From: CAJQGY01 sp964523375
GTDB taxonomy: Bacteria > Pseudomonadota > Gammaproteobacteria > Magnimaribacterales > D2472
Length of the DNA: 43,107 nt
Direction of reading: 5' to 3'
NCBI GenBank assembly: GCA_964523375.1
Contig: CAZFYG010000011.1
Coordinates: 1 to 43,107, forward strand
This document shows positions 8,310 through 16,810 of the stretch, in pieces (position 1 is the first letter of the stretch; every line of letters begins with the position of its first letter). Below the pieces are notes generated by a model that was given only the letters and a program-made list of their open reading frames with translations, searched no databases and was not told where the DNA came from. The position numbers and the translations under genes are program-made.

Positions 8310-9397
8310 TGTATTTTGGATTATCAGAAGATCAAATATTTTTTCAAAAAAATGTTTCTAAATTTTTATCAGATCATTCCTCTTTAGACATAATAAAAAA
8401 AATTGTAGATGGACATGGGGAGTCTCTTCAAGAAGAAGTGCATAAAGGGCTGACAAATCTAGGGATCGGTTCATTGCTAATTCCTGAACAATATAACGGG
8501 CTTGGCTTAGATTTGCTTTTTGCAACTGCAGTAAGTCATAGTTTAGGCTCTGGAGTTGCTCCTATACCCTTTGTTGGGTCATATGTAATGGCTCCTATAG
8601 CAATTACATATGGTGGAAATGAAGATCAAAAAAATAACTACTTGAAAAAAATGTCTGAAAATTCAATAAGGTTTGGTGTTGGTTTTTCAGAATATATTGG
8701 AGCTCGAGAAGATGCATCAATTACTATAGCTGATAGTGTGGTTAATGGTCGTGCGCTTTTTGTTTTAGATGCTATGGGGTCCTCTCATGTGATGATTTCT
8801 AATAAGTCCGGAACAATTGGGATTGTTGATGTTAAAAAAGATGGTGTAGAGATTATTAAGCTTATAACTGTTGATAAAACAAGAAGTTATTCGGAAATTC
8901 GCTTTAACAATGTTGAGGTAGATGTCCTAGAAAATACTATTGATTCCTCTGATGCTATTGTTAAATCAATTGATGCTGGGAGGATAATTCTTGCAGCTGA
9001 TAGCATTGGCTCTTCTCAAACTTTATTAAACAAAGCAGTTGAGTACTCTAAAGAAAGAAAACAATTTGGAAGAGTTATTGGGTCATTTCAAGCAGTTAAG
9101 CATATGTGTGCTGAAATGGCAGCAGAGCTAGAACCTTGCTATTCAATCACATGGCATGCAGCACATGCGCAAAAAAATATTAAGGATGATTCAAGATTAT
9201 ATGCTTGCCAAGCAAGCTCTCATGCCTCTGAAGTTTCAAAAATGATTGCCAAAAAGGCAACTGAGGTTCATGGTGGCATGGGCTTTACAGACCTCATGGG
9301 CATACATTACTGGTTTAAAAGAATCGGTTTAAATAGACAATTATTGGGTTCACCCGAGCTTATAAGAGAAGAAGCCGCTATAATCCAAGGTTTTTGA
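8309..9397 (+). CDS. Acyl-CoA dehydrogenase, smaller partner subunit
   Basis: This 362-residue acyl-CoA dehydrogenase-fold protein has the FAD-contacting segment SKERKQFGRVIGSFQAVKH (about 247-265) and a late VHGGMGFT motif. At the isovaleryl-type catalytic base position it has Gly (IDAGRIIL, Gly224), and the C terminus lacks the YEGT-type glutamate as well. It therefore seems to lack both known positions of the catalytic base while keeping flavin contacts. That is the expected picture for the non-catalytic half of a heteromeric dehydrogenase with the upstream 407-residue protein, to which it is joined by a one-base overlap. It could alternatively use another acidic residue that I have not identified. 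Confidence 0.85.
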   Translation: MYFGLSEDQIFFQKNVSKFLSDHSSLDIIKKIVDGHGESLQEEVHKGLTNLGIGSLLIPEQYNGLGLDLLFATAVSHSLGSGVAPIPFVGSYVMAPIAITYGGNEDQKNNYLKKMSENSIRFGVGFSEYIGAREDASITIADSVVNGRALFVLDAMGSSHVMISNKSGTIGIVDVKKDGVEIIKLITVDKTRSYSEIRFNNVEVDVLENTIDSSDAIVKSIDAGRIILAADSIGSSQTLLNKAVEYSKERKQFGRVIGSFQAVKHMCAEMAAELEPCYSITWHAAHAQKNIKDDSRLYACQASSHASEVSKMIAKKATEVHGGMGFTDLMGIHYWFKRIGLNRQLLGSPELIREEAAIIQGF

Positions 9398-9407
9398 TAA
9401 GGCTAAT

Positions 9408-11450
9408 ATGCACTTAAAACCCACTCTAAGAATTCTATCGCTTTTTATATTTTCTGTTTTTATAACTGCAGATTATGAAATTATTGATTTATCAGATAAT
9501 AAAGAAAAATTATCAAAAGAGATTCTTTTAAAGTTTAAAAAAGAACATTTTATAAAGAATATTTCTAAGCAAACTACAAATACTGACTTTATTAAAGGTC
9601 TTATCAATAAATTAGATGAAAGCAAAAGCTATTTCCTAGAAGATGAGGTGAATTCATTTTTATCTAGATCAGCTTCAGACACTAATGATTATGATATAAA
9701 TCTCGCATTTGAAATAACGAACCTTTATTTTGAAAGGCTTGTTAATTTTTCTGAGTATCAGATTGAATTAGTTACTAAAAATAAATTTGATATGTTGATA
9801 GATGAAAAAATTGATATTTTTGAAGACGATAATATATGGCTAAAATCAGACAAAGAGCAAAAAAATGTATGGCGTAAACAAACTAAAAATGATCTTTTGC
9901 TTTTAAAGATTTCTGACTCTCCCCCAGAAGATGCTTCAAAAAATTTAATAAAGAGATACAAGAATAGAATTAAAAGAATAAGTCAGCAAAAAGAAGAAGA
10001 TCTTTTCTCATTAATAATAAATGTCTTGTCAAAAGAGTTTGACCCGCACTCATCTTACTTGTCCCCCAGATCGTCCGAGAATTTCGATATGGATATGAGT
10101 TTAAAGCTTGAGGGTATAGGAGCTCTTTTAGGTGTTGAAGATGATTACACAAAAATTGTAAGTTTAGTTGCAGGTGGTCCTGCGGAGAAATCTGGGCTAA
10201 TTAAACCTGAGGATAAAGTTATAAGTATTAGGCAGGGTGATGAAGAAATATATGAGGATGTCATTGGTTGGAGGATTGATGATGTTGTTAACCTAATCAG
10301 GGGTAAATCAGGAACGCAGGTTGAAATTGAATTCTTAACAGGTGATTCATTGGGTGAAAGCTTAAAAAAGAAGGTAACTCTCATAAGAGAAGAAGTAAAA
10401 CTTGAAGATAGAGCTGTTAAATCTAAAGTATTTGAATTTGATGATGCAGTAAAAAAGAAAAAAATAGGAATAATAGACTTGCCTTCATTTTATATGGATT
10501 TCAATGCTTATATGCAAAAAGATCCAGACTATAAAAGTAGTAGTAAGGATATTAAAAAAATATTAGAAGATTTTTCAAATGAAGGTGTTGATGCTGTAAT
10601 TCTTGACCTGAGAAATAATGGAGGCGGCGCGCTAGACGAGGCAAATAGGATAATTGGTTTATTTATCAATAAGGGTCCAACTGTTCAGGTTAAACTTAAA
10701 TCAGGGTATGTAAGACCTTGGGGTAGCCAAAAAAATCAACAGGTATGGTCTAAACCAGTTATTGTTTTAGTTAATAGATATTCAGCCTCTGCTTCTGAAA
10801 TAGTTGCTGCTGCAATACAAGACTATAAGAGAGGAATTATTGTAGGTCAGAAAACATTTGGCAAAGGAACAGTTCAAAGCCTTCAAGACCTTTCAGAGGG
10901 TGCTATTAAGGTTACGGAGTCAAAGTATTACAGAGTGAATGGAAAAAGTGTTCAAAACAAAGGGGTCAGGCCTGACATTAAAATGCCTAGCACCTGGGAT
11001 ATTGATTCTGTCGGTGAGAGCTCTTACCCATCTGCATTAGAGTGGGATACTATTAGACCATATCGATATACGCAATTTAAACTTGATCCTCAAAATTTAA
11101 TTGATTTAAGAAAGGAGTTTTCAAAAAGAATGTTGGACGATGCTAATTTGAGCTATCTACAATCTGTTCGAGAAAGATACGACTTGAATAAAAATAAAAA
11201 ATTTTTAAGCTTAAACATTGATACAAGGATCTCTCAGAAAAAACTAAACAGAAGTTGGATGCTGGATCTTGAAAATAAGAGAAGATTGGGTTTTGGCCTC
11301 GTACAATATAAAAATTATGATGAATTTACAGGTGATAAAGATGATCAAGATGAATCTATAAGCCTGAAAAGTGATTTCATACTCAATGAAGCAACAAATA
11401 TAGCAAGAGATTATGTTGATTTAGATTTCAATTTATTAGCAATTAAGTAG
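9408..11450 (+). CDS. prc: Tail-specific (C-terminal processing) protease Prc
   Basis: At 680 residues it nearly equals E. coli Prc (682). An N-terminal hydrophobic stretch (residues about 8-21) is a signal or anchor for the periplasmic side. The central PDZ domain (about 240-330) precedes the S41 catalytic core. NRYSASASEI contains the nucleophile Ser461, and TFGKGTVQ contains the general base Lys486; the 25-residue spacing matches Ser430/Lys455 of the E. coli enzyme. It degrades or trims periplasmic proteins with nonpolar C termini, including SsrA-tagged ones and cell-wall hydrolases. It starts 10 bases after the dehydrogenase gene, so it may be carried on the same transcript, but the function is unrelated to the acyl-CoA pathway. 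Confidence 0.93.
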   Translation: MHLKPTLRILSLFIFSVFITADYEIIDLSDNKEKLSKEILLKFKKEHFIKNISKQTTNTDFIKGLINKLDESKSYFLEDEVNSFLSRSASDTNDYDINLAFEITNLYFERLVNFSEYQIELVTKNKFDMLIDEKIDIFEDDNIWLKSDKEQKNVWRKQTKNDLLLLKISDSPPEDASKNLIKRYKNRIKRISQQKEEDLFSLIINVLSKEFDPHSSYLSPRSSENFDMDMSLKLEGIGALLGVEDDYTKIVSLVAGGPAEKSGLIKPEDKVISIRQGDEEIYEDVIGWRIDDVVNLIRGKSGTQVEIEFLTGDSLGESLKKKVTLIREEVKLEDRAVKSKVFEFDDAVKKKKIGIIDLPSFYMDFNAYMQKDPDYKSSSKDIKKILEDFSNEGVDAVILDLRNNGGGALDEANRIIGLFINKGPTVQVKLKSGYVRPWGSQKNQQVWSKPVIVLVNRYSASASEIVAAAIQDYKRGIIVGQKTFGKGTVQSLQDLSEGAIKVTESKYYRVNGKSVQNKGVRPDIKMPSTWDIDSVGESSYPSALEWDTIRPYRYTQFKLDPQNLIDLRKEFSKRMLDDANLSYLQSVRERYDLNKNKKFLSLNIDTRISQKKLNRSWMLDLENKRRLGFGLVQYKNYDEFTGDKDDQDESISLKSDFILNEATNIARDYVDLDFNLLAIK

Positions 11451-11460
11451 AATAAAAATT

Positions 11461-12273
11461 ATGAAAATTATATCTTTTAATATCAATAGCATAAGAGCTA
11501 GGCCGCACCAATTAATCCACATTAGGGATAGTTTGGATCCTGATGTGATTGGACTTCAAGAAACAAAAGTGAATGATCCAGATTTTCCTATTGATGTTAT
11601 TGAAGAAATTGGTTATCACGTTGAATATTGGGGGCAAAAAGGTCATTACGGGGTAGCTATATTGAGTAAAAATAAGCCAATATCTTGCAAGAAGGGTTTC
11701 TCAGAAGATACTGATGAAGATCAAAAAAGGTTTATTGAATGCACTTTTGAGGAAAATGGTGAACATATCACAGTGATGAATGGATACTTTCCTCAGGGTG
11801 AAAATATTAATCATGAAAGTAAGTTTCCAAAAAAAAGGAAATACTATGCAGATTTAAAAGAGCATATTTTAAAGGCCCAAAAAGTTAATAATAATATCGT
11901 GGTTATGGGTGACTTTAATGTATCTCCTGAAGATATAGACATAGGAATTGGAGAGCAGAATATGAAGAGATGGTTGAGGGATGGTAAAACTTCTTTTCAA
12001 CCGGAAGAAAGAGAGATGTGGAATAGCATTAAAAATCTTGGTTATACTGATTCCTGGCGTCATAACAATCCAGAGGAAAGTTCCATATACTCATGGTTCG
12101 ATTACAGGTCAAAAATGTTTGATGATGATCCAAAAAGAGGCTTGAGAATTGATCACATTATGGTGGCAAACCATTTAATGGATAAAGTTGTCGAGACAGG
12201 AATTGATTACAAGGCAAGATCAATGGAAAAGCCGTCTGATCACTGTCCTATATGGGTTGATCTTAAGCTTTAA
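11461..12273 (+). CDS. xthA: Exodeoxyribonuclease III
   Basis: At 270 residues it aligns throughout with E. coli XthA (268) from memory. MKIISFNINSIRARPHQL opens the fold, LQETKV holds the metal-binding Glu, and GQKGHYGVA and NGYFPQGE follow. VVMGDFNVSPEDIDIGIGE has the Asp-Asn active-site pair, WFDYRS is present, and SDHCPIW holds the catalytic Asp-His. The enzyme is an AP endonuclease and 3'-5' exonuclease acting in base-excision repair in the cytoplasm. It begins 10 bases after prc with no clear terminator between them. No recognisable anomaly. Confidence 0.95.
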   Translation: MKIISFNINSIRARPHQLIHIRDSLDPDVIGLQETKVNDPDFPIDVIEEIGYHVEYWGQKGHYGVAILSKNKPISCKKGFSEDTDEDQKRFIECTFEENGEHITVMNGYFPQGENINHESKFPKKRKYYADLKEHILKAQKVNNNIVVMGDFNVSPEDIDIGIGEQNMKRWLRDGKTSFQPEEREMWNSIKNLGYTDSWRHNNPEESSIYSWFDYRSKMFDDDPKRGLRIDHIMVANHLMDKVVETGIDYKARSMEKPSDHCPIWVDLKL

Positions 12274-12296
12274 AAATTACCTTTTGAGTTAATGCT

Positions 12297-12731
12297 ATGG
12301 ATATTTTTTCTATAAGATCTCCTAACTCAGACAGCGAATACAATGATTATATTAATTTTAGATGGTCTACTTTGCGTAAACCTTTAGGGATGAGCAAAGA
12401 GTCAACAGTTGATGAGAGAGAACATGATAGCAACCATCTTATAGGCTTAATAAATAAAGATATAGTTGCATGTGGAAGGTTGCATTTTAATACAAGTAAG
12501 CAGGCACAAATAAGATACATGTCAGTTGATCAAAGCATTAAAAGAAGAGGTTATGGTTCAAAAATCTTATCTGAGCTAGAAAGACTTGCAAAGCTAAATA
12601 ATGCAGAAGAAATAACTCTTAATGCTAGAGAGGCAGTAAAGGAATTTTATCTTGTAAATGGTTATGTTGAGATAGCGCCTTTTAAGTCTGTTACAGGTAT
12701 TGCTCACACAACAATGAATAAGGTACTTTAA
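12297..12731 (+). CDS. GNAT-family N-acetyltransferase
   Basis: This small 144-residue protein has the GNAT acetyl-CoA-binding motif A, SIKRRGYGSKILSELER (about 80-96), with the pyrophosphate-binding R-R-G-Y-G signature. The strand YMSVD comes before it. NAREAVKEFYLVNGYVEI resembles the C-terminal GNAT motif B, where a Tyr often serves as general acid. The acceptor, protein or small molecule, cannot be inferred. It follows xthA by 23 bases and its last four bases overlap convergently with the end of tadA on the other strand. Confidence 0.82.
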   Translation: MDIFSIRSPNSDSEYNDYINFRWSTLRKPLGMSKESTVDEREHDSNHLIGLINKDIVACGRLHFNTSKQAQIRYMSVDQSIKRRGYGSKILSELERLAKLNNAEEITLNAREAVKEFYLVNGYVEIAPFKSVTGIAHTTMNKVL

Positions 12732-13186
12732 CCCCTTCTCTCTTTAAAAAAACCCTTCAAAATATTAGAGCTTTCTTTTTCAAGAAGTCCCATTTGGAAT
12801 ATGACTTTGTGGTTAAGAGTAACTCTCTCAAAAAAATTATCTATGGAAACTAAGCTGCCTGATTTTGGCTCGCAAGTAGCGAAAACCACTTCATCTATCC
12901 TTGCATCTATTATTGCTTTGGCGCACATATGACAGGGCTCTAATGTAACGTACATTTTGCAGTTGTTAAGTCTATAGTTTGAAATATTCTTTGACGCATC
13001 TCTTATTGCAACTATTTCGGCATGAGAGGATACATCTTGATCAAAGATAATCTTATTTCTTCCCTTTCCAATAATTTCATTATCTTTAACGATAATTGCA
13101 CCGACTGGAACTTCTTGATTTTGCTCAGCCTCTATTGCCAAGTTAAGCGCCTCTTGCATAAAAGCTCTATCATCACTTGAAAACAT
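12728..13186 (-). CDS. tadA: tRNA-specific adenosine deaminase
   Basis: This 152-residue zinc deaminase has His55 and Glu57 in SHAEIV, and Cys85 and Cys88 in TLEPCHMCAKAI. These are the zinc ligands and the proton-shuttling Glu. TadA converts A34 to inosine in the anticodon of tRNA-Arg(ACG). An N-terminal FMQEALNLAIEA helix and EVPVGAIIV strand are characteristic of TadA rather than of guanine or cytosine deaminases. It is last in a minus-strand group, 8 bases after the CIA30 gene, and overlaps the GNAT gene end by 4 bases. Confidence 0.92.
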   Translation of the reverse strand: MFSSDDRAFMQEALNLAIEAEQNQEVPVGAIIVKDNEIIGKGRNKIIFDQDVSSHAEIVAIRDASKNISNYRLNNCKMYVTLEPCHMCAKAIIDARIDEVVFATCEPKSGSLVSIDNFFERVTLNHKVIFQMGLLEKESSNILKGFFKERRG

Positions 13187-13194
13187 GAAATATT

Positions 13195-13725
13195 TTAATA
13201 AAGCTCTATTTTGGCAATATCAACCTCTGCAAAGAAATCTTTTCCATAAGCTGCAATAGCCATGGTTCTAACTTTGCTTTGATTTAATGATCTTGGCATA
13301 TAAAAAGCTGTTTTTTGAAAGTCACTAAAAGGTACTTCTATTTCACTCCAATCAGAATTTGCTAAGAATTCATATGAATATCTGTCCCATGGAAATCTTG
13401 CTGCAGGAGTTCTTATCCAAATTAGATATTTTTCTCCGTTACCTCTAACCTTTAATCTAATGCCTTTATATTTTTTAAAATCTTTATTCAATACCATTAA
13501 AGATTGAATAAACCCGCCATTATTTGCTGTTCTTACATCTCCTGAAAGCCTATAAAAACTTCCACTTTCATCTTCTAGCTCATTAAAATAAACATCAGAA
13601 ACTCCACCCATAACTCTATCCGAATTAATTCTCCAGTCAGCTCTAACATCATCTACATTATCAATAATCATAGAAAATCCTTGAGTTGAAGTTAAAAATA
13701 GTACTGTAATAATAAATTTTTTCAT
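13195..13725 (-). CDS. CIA30-family exported protein
   Basis: This 176-residue protein has a probable signal peptide (MKKFIITVLFLTSTQGFS). The rest matches the CIA30 (complex I intermediate-associated protein 30) beta-sandwich pattern: WRINSDRVMGGVSD, the GDVRTANNGGFIQS segment, and a C-terminal IAKIEL strand. In mitochondria CIA30 helps assemble complex I. Bacterial relatives are often secreted, carbohydrate-binding-like in fold and of unknown function, so the mitochondrial role should not be transferred. It lies between the Old Yellow Enzyme gene (7-base gap) and tadA (8-base gap), probably on one transcript. Confidence 0.75.
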   Translation of the reverse strand: MKKFIITVLFLTSTQGFSMIIDNVDDVRADWRINSDRVMGGVSDVYFNELEDESGSFYRLSGDVRTANNGGFIQSLMVLNKDFKKYKGIRLKVRGNGEKYLIWIRTPAARFPWDRYSYEFLANSDWSEIEVPFSDFQKTAFYMPRSLNQSKVRTMAIAAYGKDFFAEVDIAKIELY

Positions 13726-13732
13726 AATGAGA

Positions 13733-15025
13733 TTATATATCTAAATTCCTTAATGCTTTTTTTTCATCCTTACTGTTTAACAGGTATGCTTTTAAGATGC
13801 CAAGATTTAATAATGGCTGCATACCATCTGCCATCCTTTTTATCTGAATATAAAACCAGGCCATTTGAGAAAAAGCATTGATAGCTTGTATTAAAAGAAA
13901 TCTACTTGATGTAGATAAGATACCGGCTCCTATTTGCAAGGTTTTTTCATAATCTGGGAGTTTTTTAATGCTGCCTTCCAGGATATCTGCAGCACAGCTT
14001 GGATCTCCACATAGCGGCCTTGCTATGCCAATTACGTCACATACACCACTTTGCAGAGCATTATTCATACCCTCTAGAGTTCTAAAGCCACCTGTTACCA
14101 TTAAAGGCATACTGACATTAGCTCGTATCTTTTCTGCATAGTCCAAGAAAAAAGCTTCTCTTGCTATTGTACTTTCTTTTCTTTTTACACTTCTTTCAGG
14201 ATTAATACTCACGTTATCTAGACCAATTAACCTAGGCTGCTCATAAGTTCCACCAGATATTTCCAAAAGATTTATACCTTCTTTCTCAAGCAGCTTGGCA
14301 ACATAAATAGAATCTTCTGAGCTAAAACCTCCTTTCTGAAAATCAGCTGAGTTTAGCTTTACTGAAATAGCAAAATCATCACCAAGTTCAAGCCTGCATT
14401 TTCTAATGATAGTTACAAGAAGCTTTGACCTCCCATCAATCGATCCACCCCACACATCGCTTCGCTGATTAATATCTGGAGAAAGAAATTGAGATAAAAG
14501 ATAGCCATGTGCTGAATGAAGTTGAATGCCAGTAAAGCCAACTTCTTTGGCTACTTTTGCTACAAAAACAAATCGCTCTATAACATCCTGTATATCACCT
14601 TCGCTCATTTCCTGAGGAACACCGTAAGCTTTTCCTGGGATCTTTAACTGAACAGAAGAAGGTGCAAGCGGCCTATCTGAGAGAGATTGGGGTGTTTGTC
14701 TTCCAGCATGACTTATTTGCATCCAAAGCTGGCTATTATTAATCTTTCCAGCATCTGCCCACTTTCTTAAGCTATCTATGTGCTCTTTGTATGTATTTTT
14801 TTCAATCGCAACATTCCCCGGTCCTTCCATATATCTTTTGTCAACTTGGACATTTCCTGAAATTGAAAGCCCTACTCCTCCATCGGCCCATGTTTTATAG
14901 AGATTTGCATGCCTAATATTACAAAAACTATTTTTATCAGCCACGCCTTCTGTCATTGCAGATTTGCATAATCTATTTTTTAGTATTTGATTTGAAGTAA
15001 CATTAAATGTATCTGTAATTTTCAT
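13733..15025 (-). CDS. NADH:flavin oxidoreductase, Old Yellow Enzyme family
   Basis: This FMN-dependent TIM-barrel ene-reductase-type protein has 430 residues. QLHSAHGYLLSQFLSP contains His170 and His173, which hold the substrate, with Tyr175 next to them. RSDVWGGSIDGR follows. QISHAGRQT near residue 104-111 is also typical. MVTGGFRT and VIGIARPLCGDP form the phosphate-binding end of the barrel. Such enzymes reduce activated C=C bonds with NAD(P)H. About 60 extra residues at the C terminus go beyond the barrel and look helical, their role unknown. It is first in the minus-strand group with the CIA30 gene and tadA and has its own divergent promoter region. Confidence 0.88.
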   Translation of the reverse strand: MKITDTFNVTSNQILKNRLCKSAMTEGVADKNSFCNIRHANLYKTWADGGVGLSISGNVQVDKRYMEGPGNVAIEKNTYKEHIDSLRKWADAGKINNSQLWMQISHAGRQTPQSLSDRPLAPSSVQLKIPGKAYGVPQEMSEGDIQDVIERFVFVAKVAKEVGFTGIQLHSAHGYLLSQFLSPDINQRSDVWGGSIDGRSKLLVTIIRKCRLELGDDFAISVKLNSADFQKGGFSSEDSIYVAKLLEKEGINLLEISGGTYEQPRLIGLDNVSINPERSVKRKESTIAREAFFLDYAEKIRANVSMPLMVTGGFRTLEGMNNALQSGVCDVIGIARPLCGDPSCAADILEGSIKKLPDYEKTLQIGAGILSTSSRFLLIQAINAFSQMAWFYIQIKRMADGMQPLLNLGILKAYLLNSKDEKKALRNLDI

Positions 15026-15042
15026 ATGTATATTTCCTAGCT

Positions 15043-15080
15043 GTACTAACCAATAAATTAGTACTTGTTATCTAAACAAG
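15043..15080. promoter_or_regulatory. Two adjacent inverted repeats in a divergent promoter region
   Basis: GTACTAA (15043-15049) and TTAGTAC (15058-15064) are perfect arms around 8 bases. Immediately after, CTTGTT (15064-15069) and AACAAG (15075-15080) are perfect arms around 5 bases. Both lie in the 137-base gap between the Old Yellow Enzyme gene (start 15025, minus) and the methyltransferase-like gene (start 15163, plus). They look like binding sites for a dimeric repressor. No regulator gene is adjacent, so the protein is unknown. Confidence 0.4.
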
Positions 15081-15162
15081 ATTAACTATTATCTGTTCTT
15101 CATTATAGAATAGTATAGCAACAAATTTTCTGAGAATTGAGGCAGATAAAAGGTTAAAAATT

Positions 15163-16403
15163 ATGTCTAAAAATAGATTTTATGATTCAAGGCTTAGCTA
15201 TCTTTCGTTTGTTCAAAATACAAATGAGAAGAAAGTAATATCAGATAAAATATATCCATACTTATCAAAGCTTCCTCATAGAGACGTTTATCATTTTCTT
15301 GATGCGGGTATTGGAGATGGAACTATAACTTCAAACATAATCAAGAAATTTCATGCATTAAAACCAGATTCGCTTCTATGTATTACTGGAAAAGAAATTA
15401 GCTTTGAAGACGTTTTTAATTCTTTAATTAAAATGCCAGATAGATTTATTGAGCACCCAAAGCTAGCTTTAACACTTACTAATATGAAGTTTTCTGAGAT
15501 AGGTGCTTTAGCTTCAGCTAACAATCATTCGAAGGTAAAAATAAAGAATTTAGTATTAAAAGGCTCAAATGCTCATGATTTTGAAAAACAATTGGATAAA
15601 TTAGAGTTATTTATTAATAAAAATTGGGGTTTTGATATAGATAAAAATGGAAGAACAGCTTATGTAAAACCTTGCATAATTAATATTTTTAGAGAAGATC
15701 AAGAAAAGCTTATTATTGGCCATTTACCAAAAGCTAAAAAGAATAATGTATATGATTTTATCCTGGCGTCACAAGCATATAGATCAAGATCATCTACAAA
15801 AGCTAAAATCAGTAATGTAATCAACCCTCTTTCAAAAATATTAAAGCAGGACGGTTTATTGGTAATAACACATTCTGTTGGTCATGATTCAATTGAAAAA
15901 ATATTTAACATTGCTTCTGTTAAATCAAATTTTTTTCCGGATACCAGCAAGACCCTGATTGCAGCAATTAAAGACAGTGATCTGTTTTCATCTAAAGGTT
16001 TTAAATTTTCTTCACCAAAAAAATATTCGTATAATTTTAGACAAATTCCAAGTGAAATTGTTGCTGAGATGTCTAGCTCAAGCCTGCACTCAAAAATATC
16101 TAACATATTTTATATTGCTCAACTTTCTAAAGAAGAATCTGAATTGTTGCAAAATAATGCTAGTAAAATTAATAAAATTAAGAAAGCAATCCTAAATCAA
16201 GATACACTTTATTTTAATAATGAGATATTTTCGATAAAAAAAANNNNNNNNNNNNNNNNNNNNNNNNNNNNNNNNNNNNNNNNNNNNNNNNNNNNNNNNN
16301 NNNNNNNNNNNNNNNNNNNNNNNNNNNNNNNNNNNNNNNNNNNATCCTAAATCAAGATACACTTTATTTTAATAATGAGATATTTTCGATAAAAAAAATA
16401 TGA
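15163..16403 (+). CDS. Methyltransferase-like protein, first gene of a three-gene cassette (spans a false gap)
   Basis: Once the 100-N run and one duplicated 55-base copy are removed, the frame reads 361 residues and ends at TGA 16401-16403, overlapping the next ATG as ATGA. FLDAGIGDGTITSNII (45-60) resembles the SAM-binding motif I of class I methyltransferases. VYDFILASQ (196-204) and LLVITHSVGHD (232-242) resemble later core strands. About 140 residues lie between motif I and that core, far more than usual, so this is a divergent or insertion-bearing relative. I recognise no specific family. It is coupled to the kinase-like and nucleotidyltransferase genes, so a role in making a modified small molecule or surface group is inferred. 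Confidence 0.6.
16189..16243 (+). repeat. 55-base duplicate, left copy, at false gap 1
   Basis: These 55 bases are identical to 16344-16398 on the other side of the N run. The copy length matches an assembler k-mer overlap and is not thought to be a real repeat. Confidence 0.9.
16244..16343. other. Run of 100 N, probable unmerged contig overlap
   Basis: Exactly 100 N lie between two identical 55-base copies. Deleting the N run plus one copy gives a continuous gene that ends in a natural 4-base stop/start overlap with the next gene. This indicates that no sequence is missing here. Confidence 0.88.
16344..16398 (+). repeat. 55-base duplicate, right copy, at false gap 1
   Basis: This is the second copy of 16189-16243. 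It runs directly into the ATG of the kinase-like gene at 16400. Confidence 0.9.
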
Positions 16404-16810
16404 AGATTTTAATAATGGGTTTACCTGGAAGTGGCAAAACATATCTAGCCGCAAGACTTCAACCGCTCTTAAAGGCAGCTTGGTACAATGCTGATAATGT
16501 TAGGGAAATGGCTAATGATTGGGATTTTTCTGATGAAGGAAGGTCTAGGCAAAGCATGAGAATGAAATCTCTGGCAGACTTTGAAAAGTCTCACGGACGA
16601 ATTGTGATTTGTGATTTTGTTTGCCCAACAGAAAATACAAGAAATAACTTTGCTGCAGATATAATAATTTGGGTAGATACTATTTCTGAAGGTAGGTTTG
16701 AGGATACTAATAAAATTTTTGAGCCACCAGTAAAATTTGATTTTCATATAAAGGAAAGAAATGATACAAATCACGAGATGATTGCTAAGGAGATTTTAAA
16801 AAATGTTTGA
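16400..16810 (+). CDS. Small APS-kinase-like P-loop kinase
   Basis: The protein has 136 residues. The Walker A loop GLPGSGKT is at 7-14. NADNVREM then matches the DGDNVR nucleotide-substrate motif of adenylylsulfate kinase. FSDEGRSRQSMRMKSLADF corresponds to the FSDxxRxxNIRR helix, and ICDFVCPTENTR to the FISP segment. It is about 60 residues shorter than CysC because the lid region after IWVDT is nearly absent, so the substrate may not be APS. A known precedent for an APS-kinase homologue with another substrate is the nucleotide-amidate kinase of the Campylobacter methyl phosphoramidate pathway. It overlaps the upstream gene by 4 bases and the nucleotidyltransferase by 8, so the three proteins probably act together. 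Confidence 0.75.
   Translation: MKILIMGLPGSGKTYLAARLQPLLKAAWYNADNVREMANDWDFSDEGRSRQSMRMKSLADFEKSHGRIVICDFVCPTENTRNNFAADIIIWVDTISEGRFEDTNKIFEPPVKFDFHIKERNDTNHEMIAKEILKNV

Noticed and set aside
16244..16350. Reading through the N run to a 395-residue protein
   Set aside because: The added part is only N and a repeat of the 55-base flank out of frame; the collapsed frame ends at 16403.
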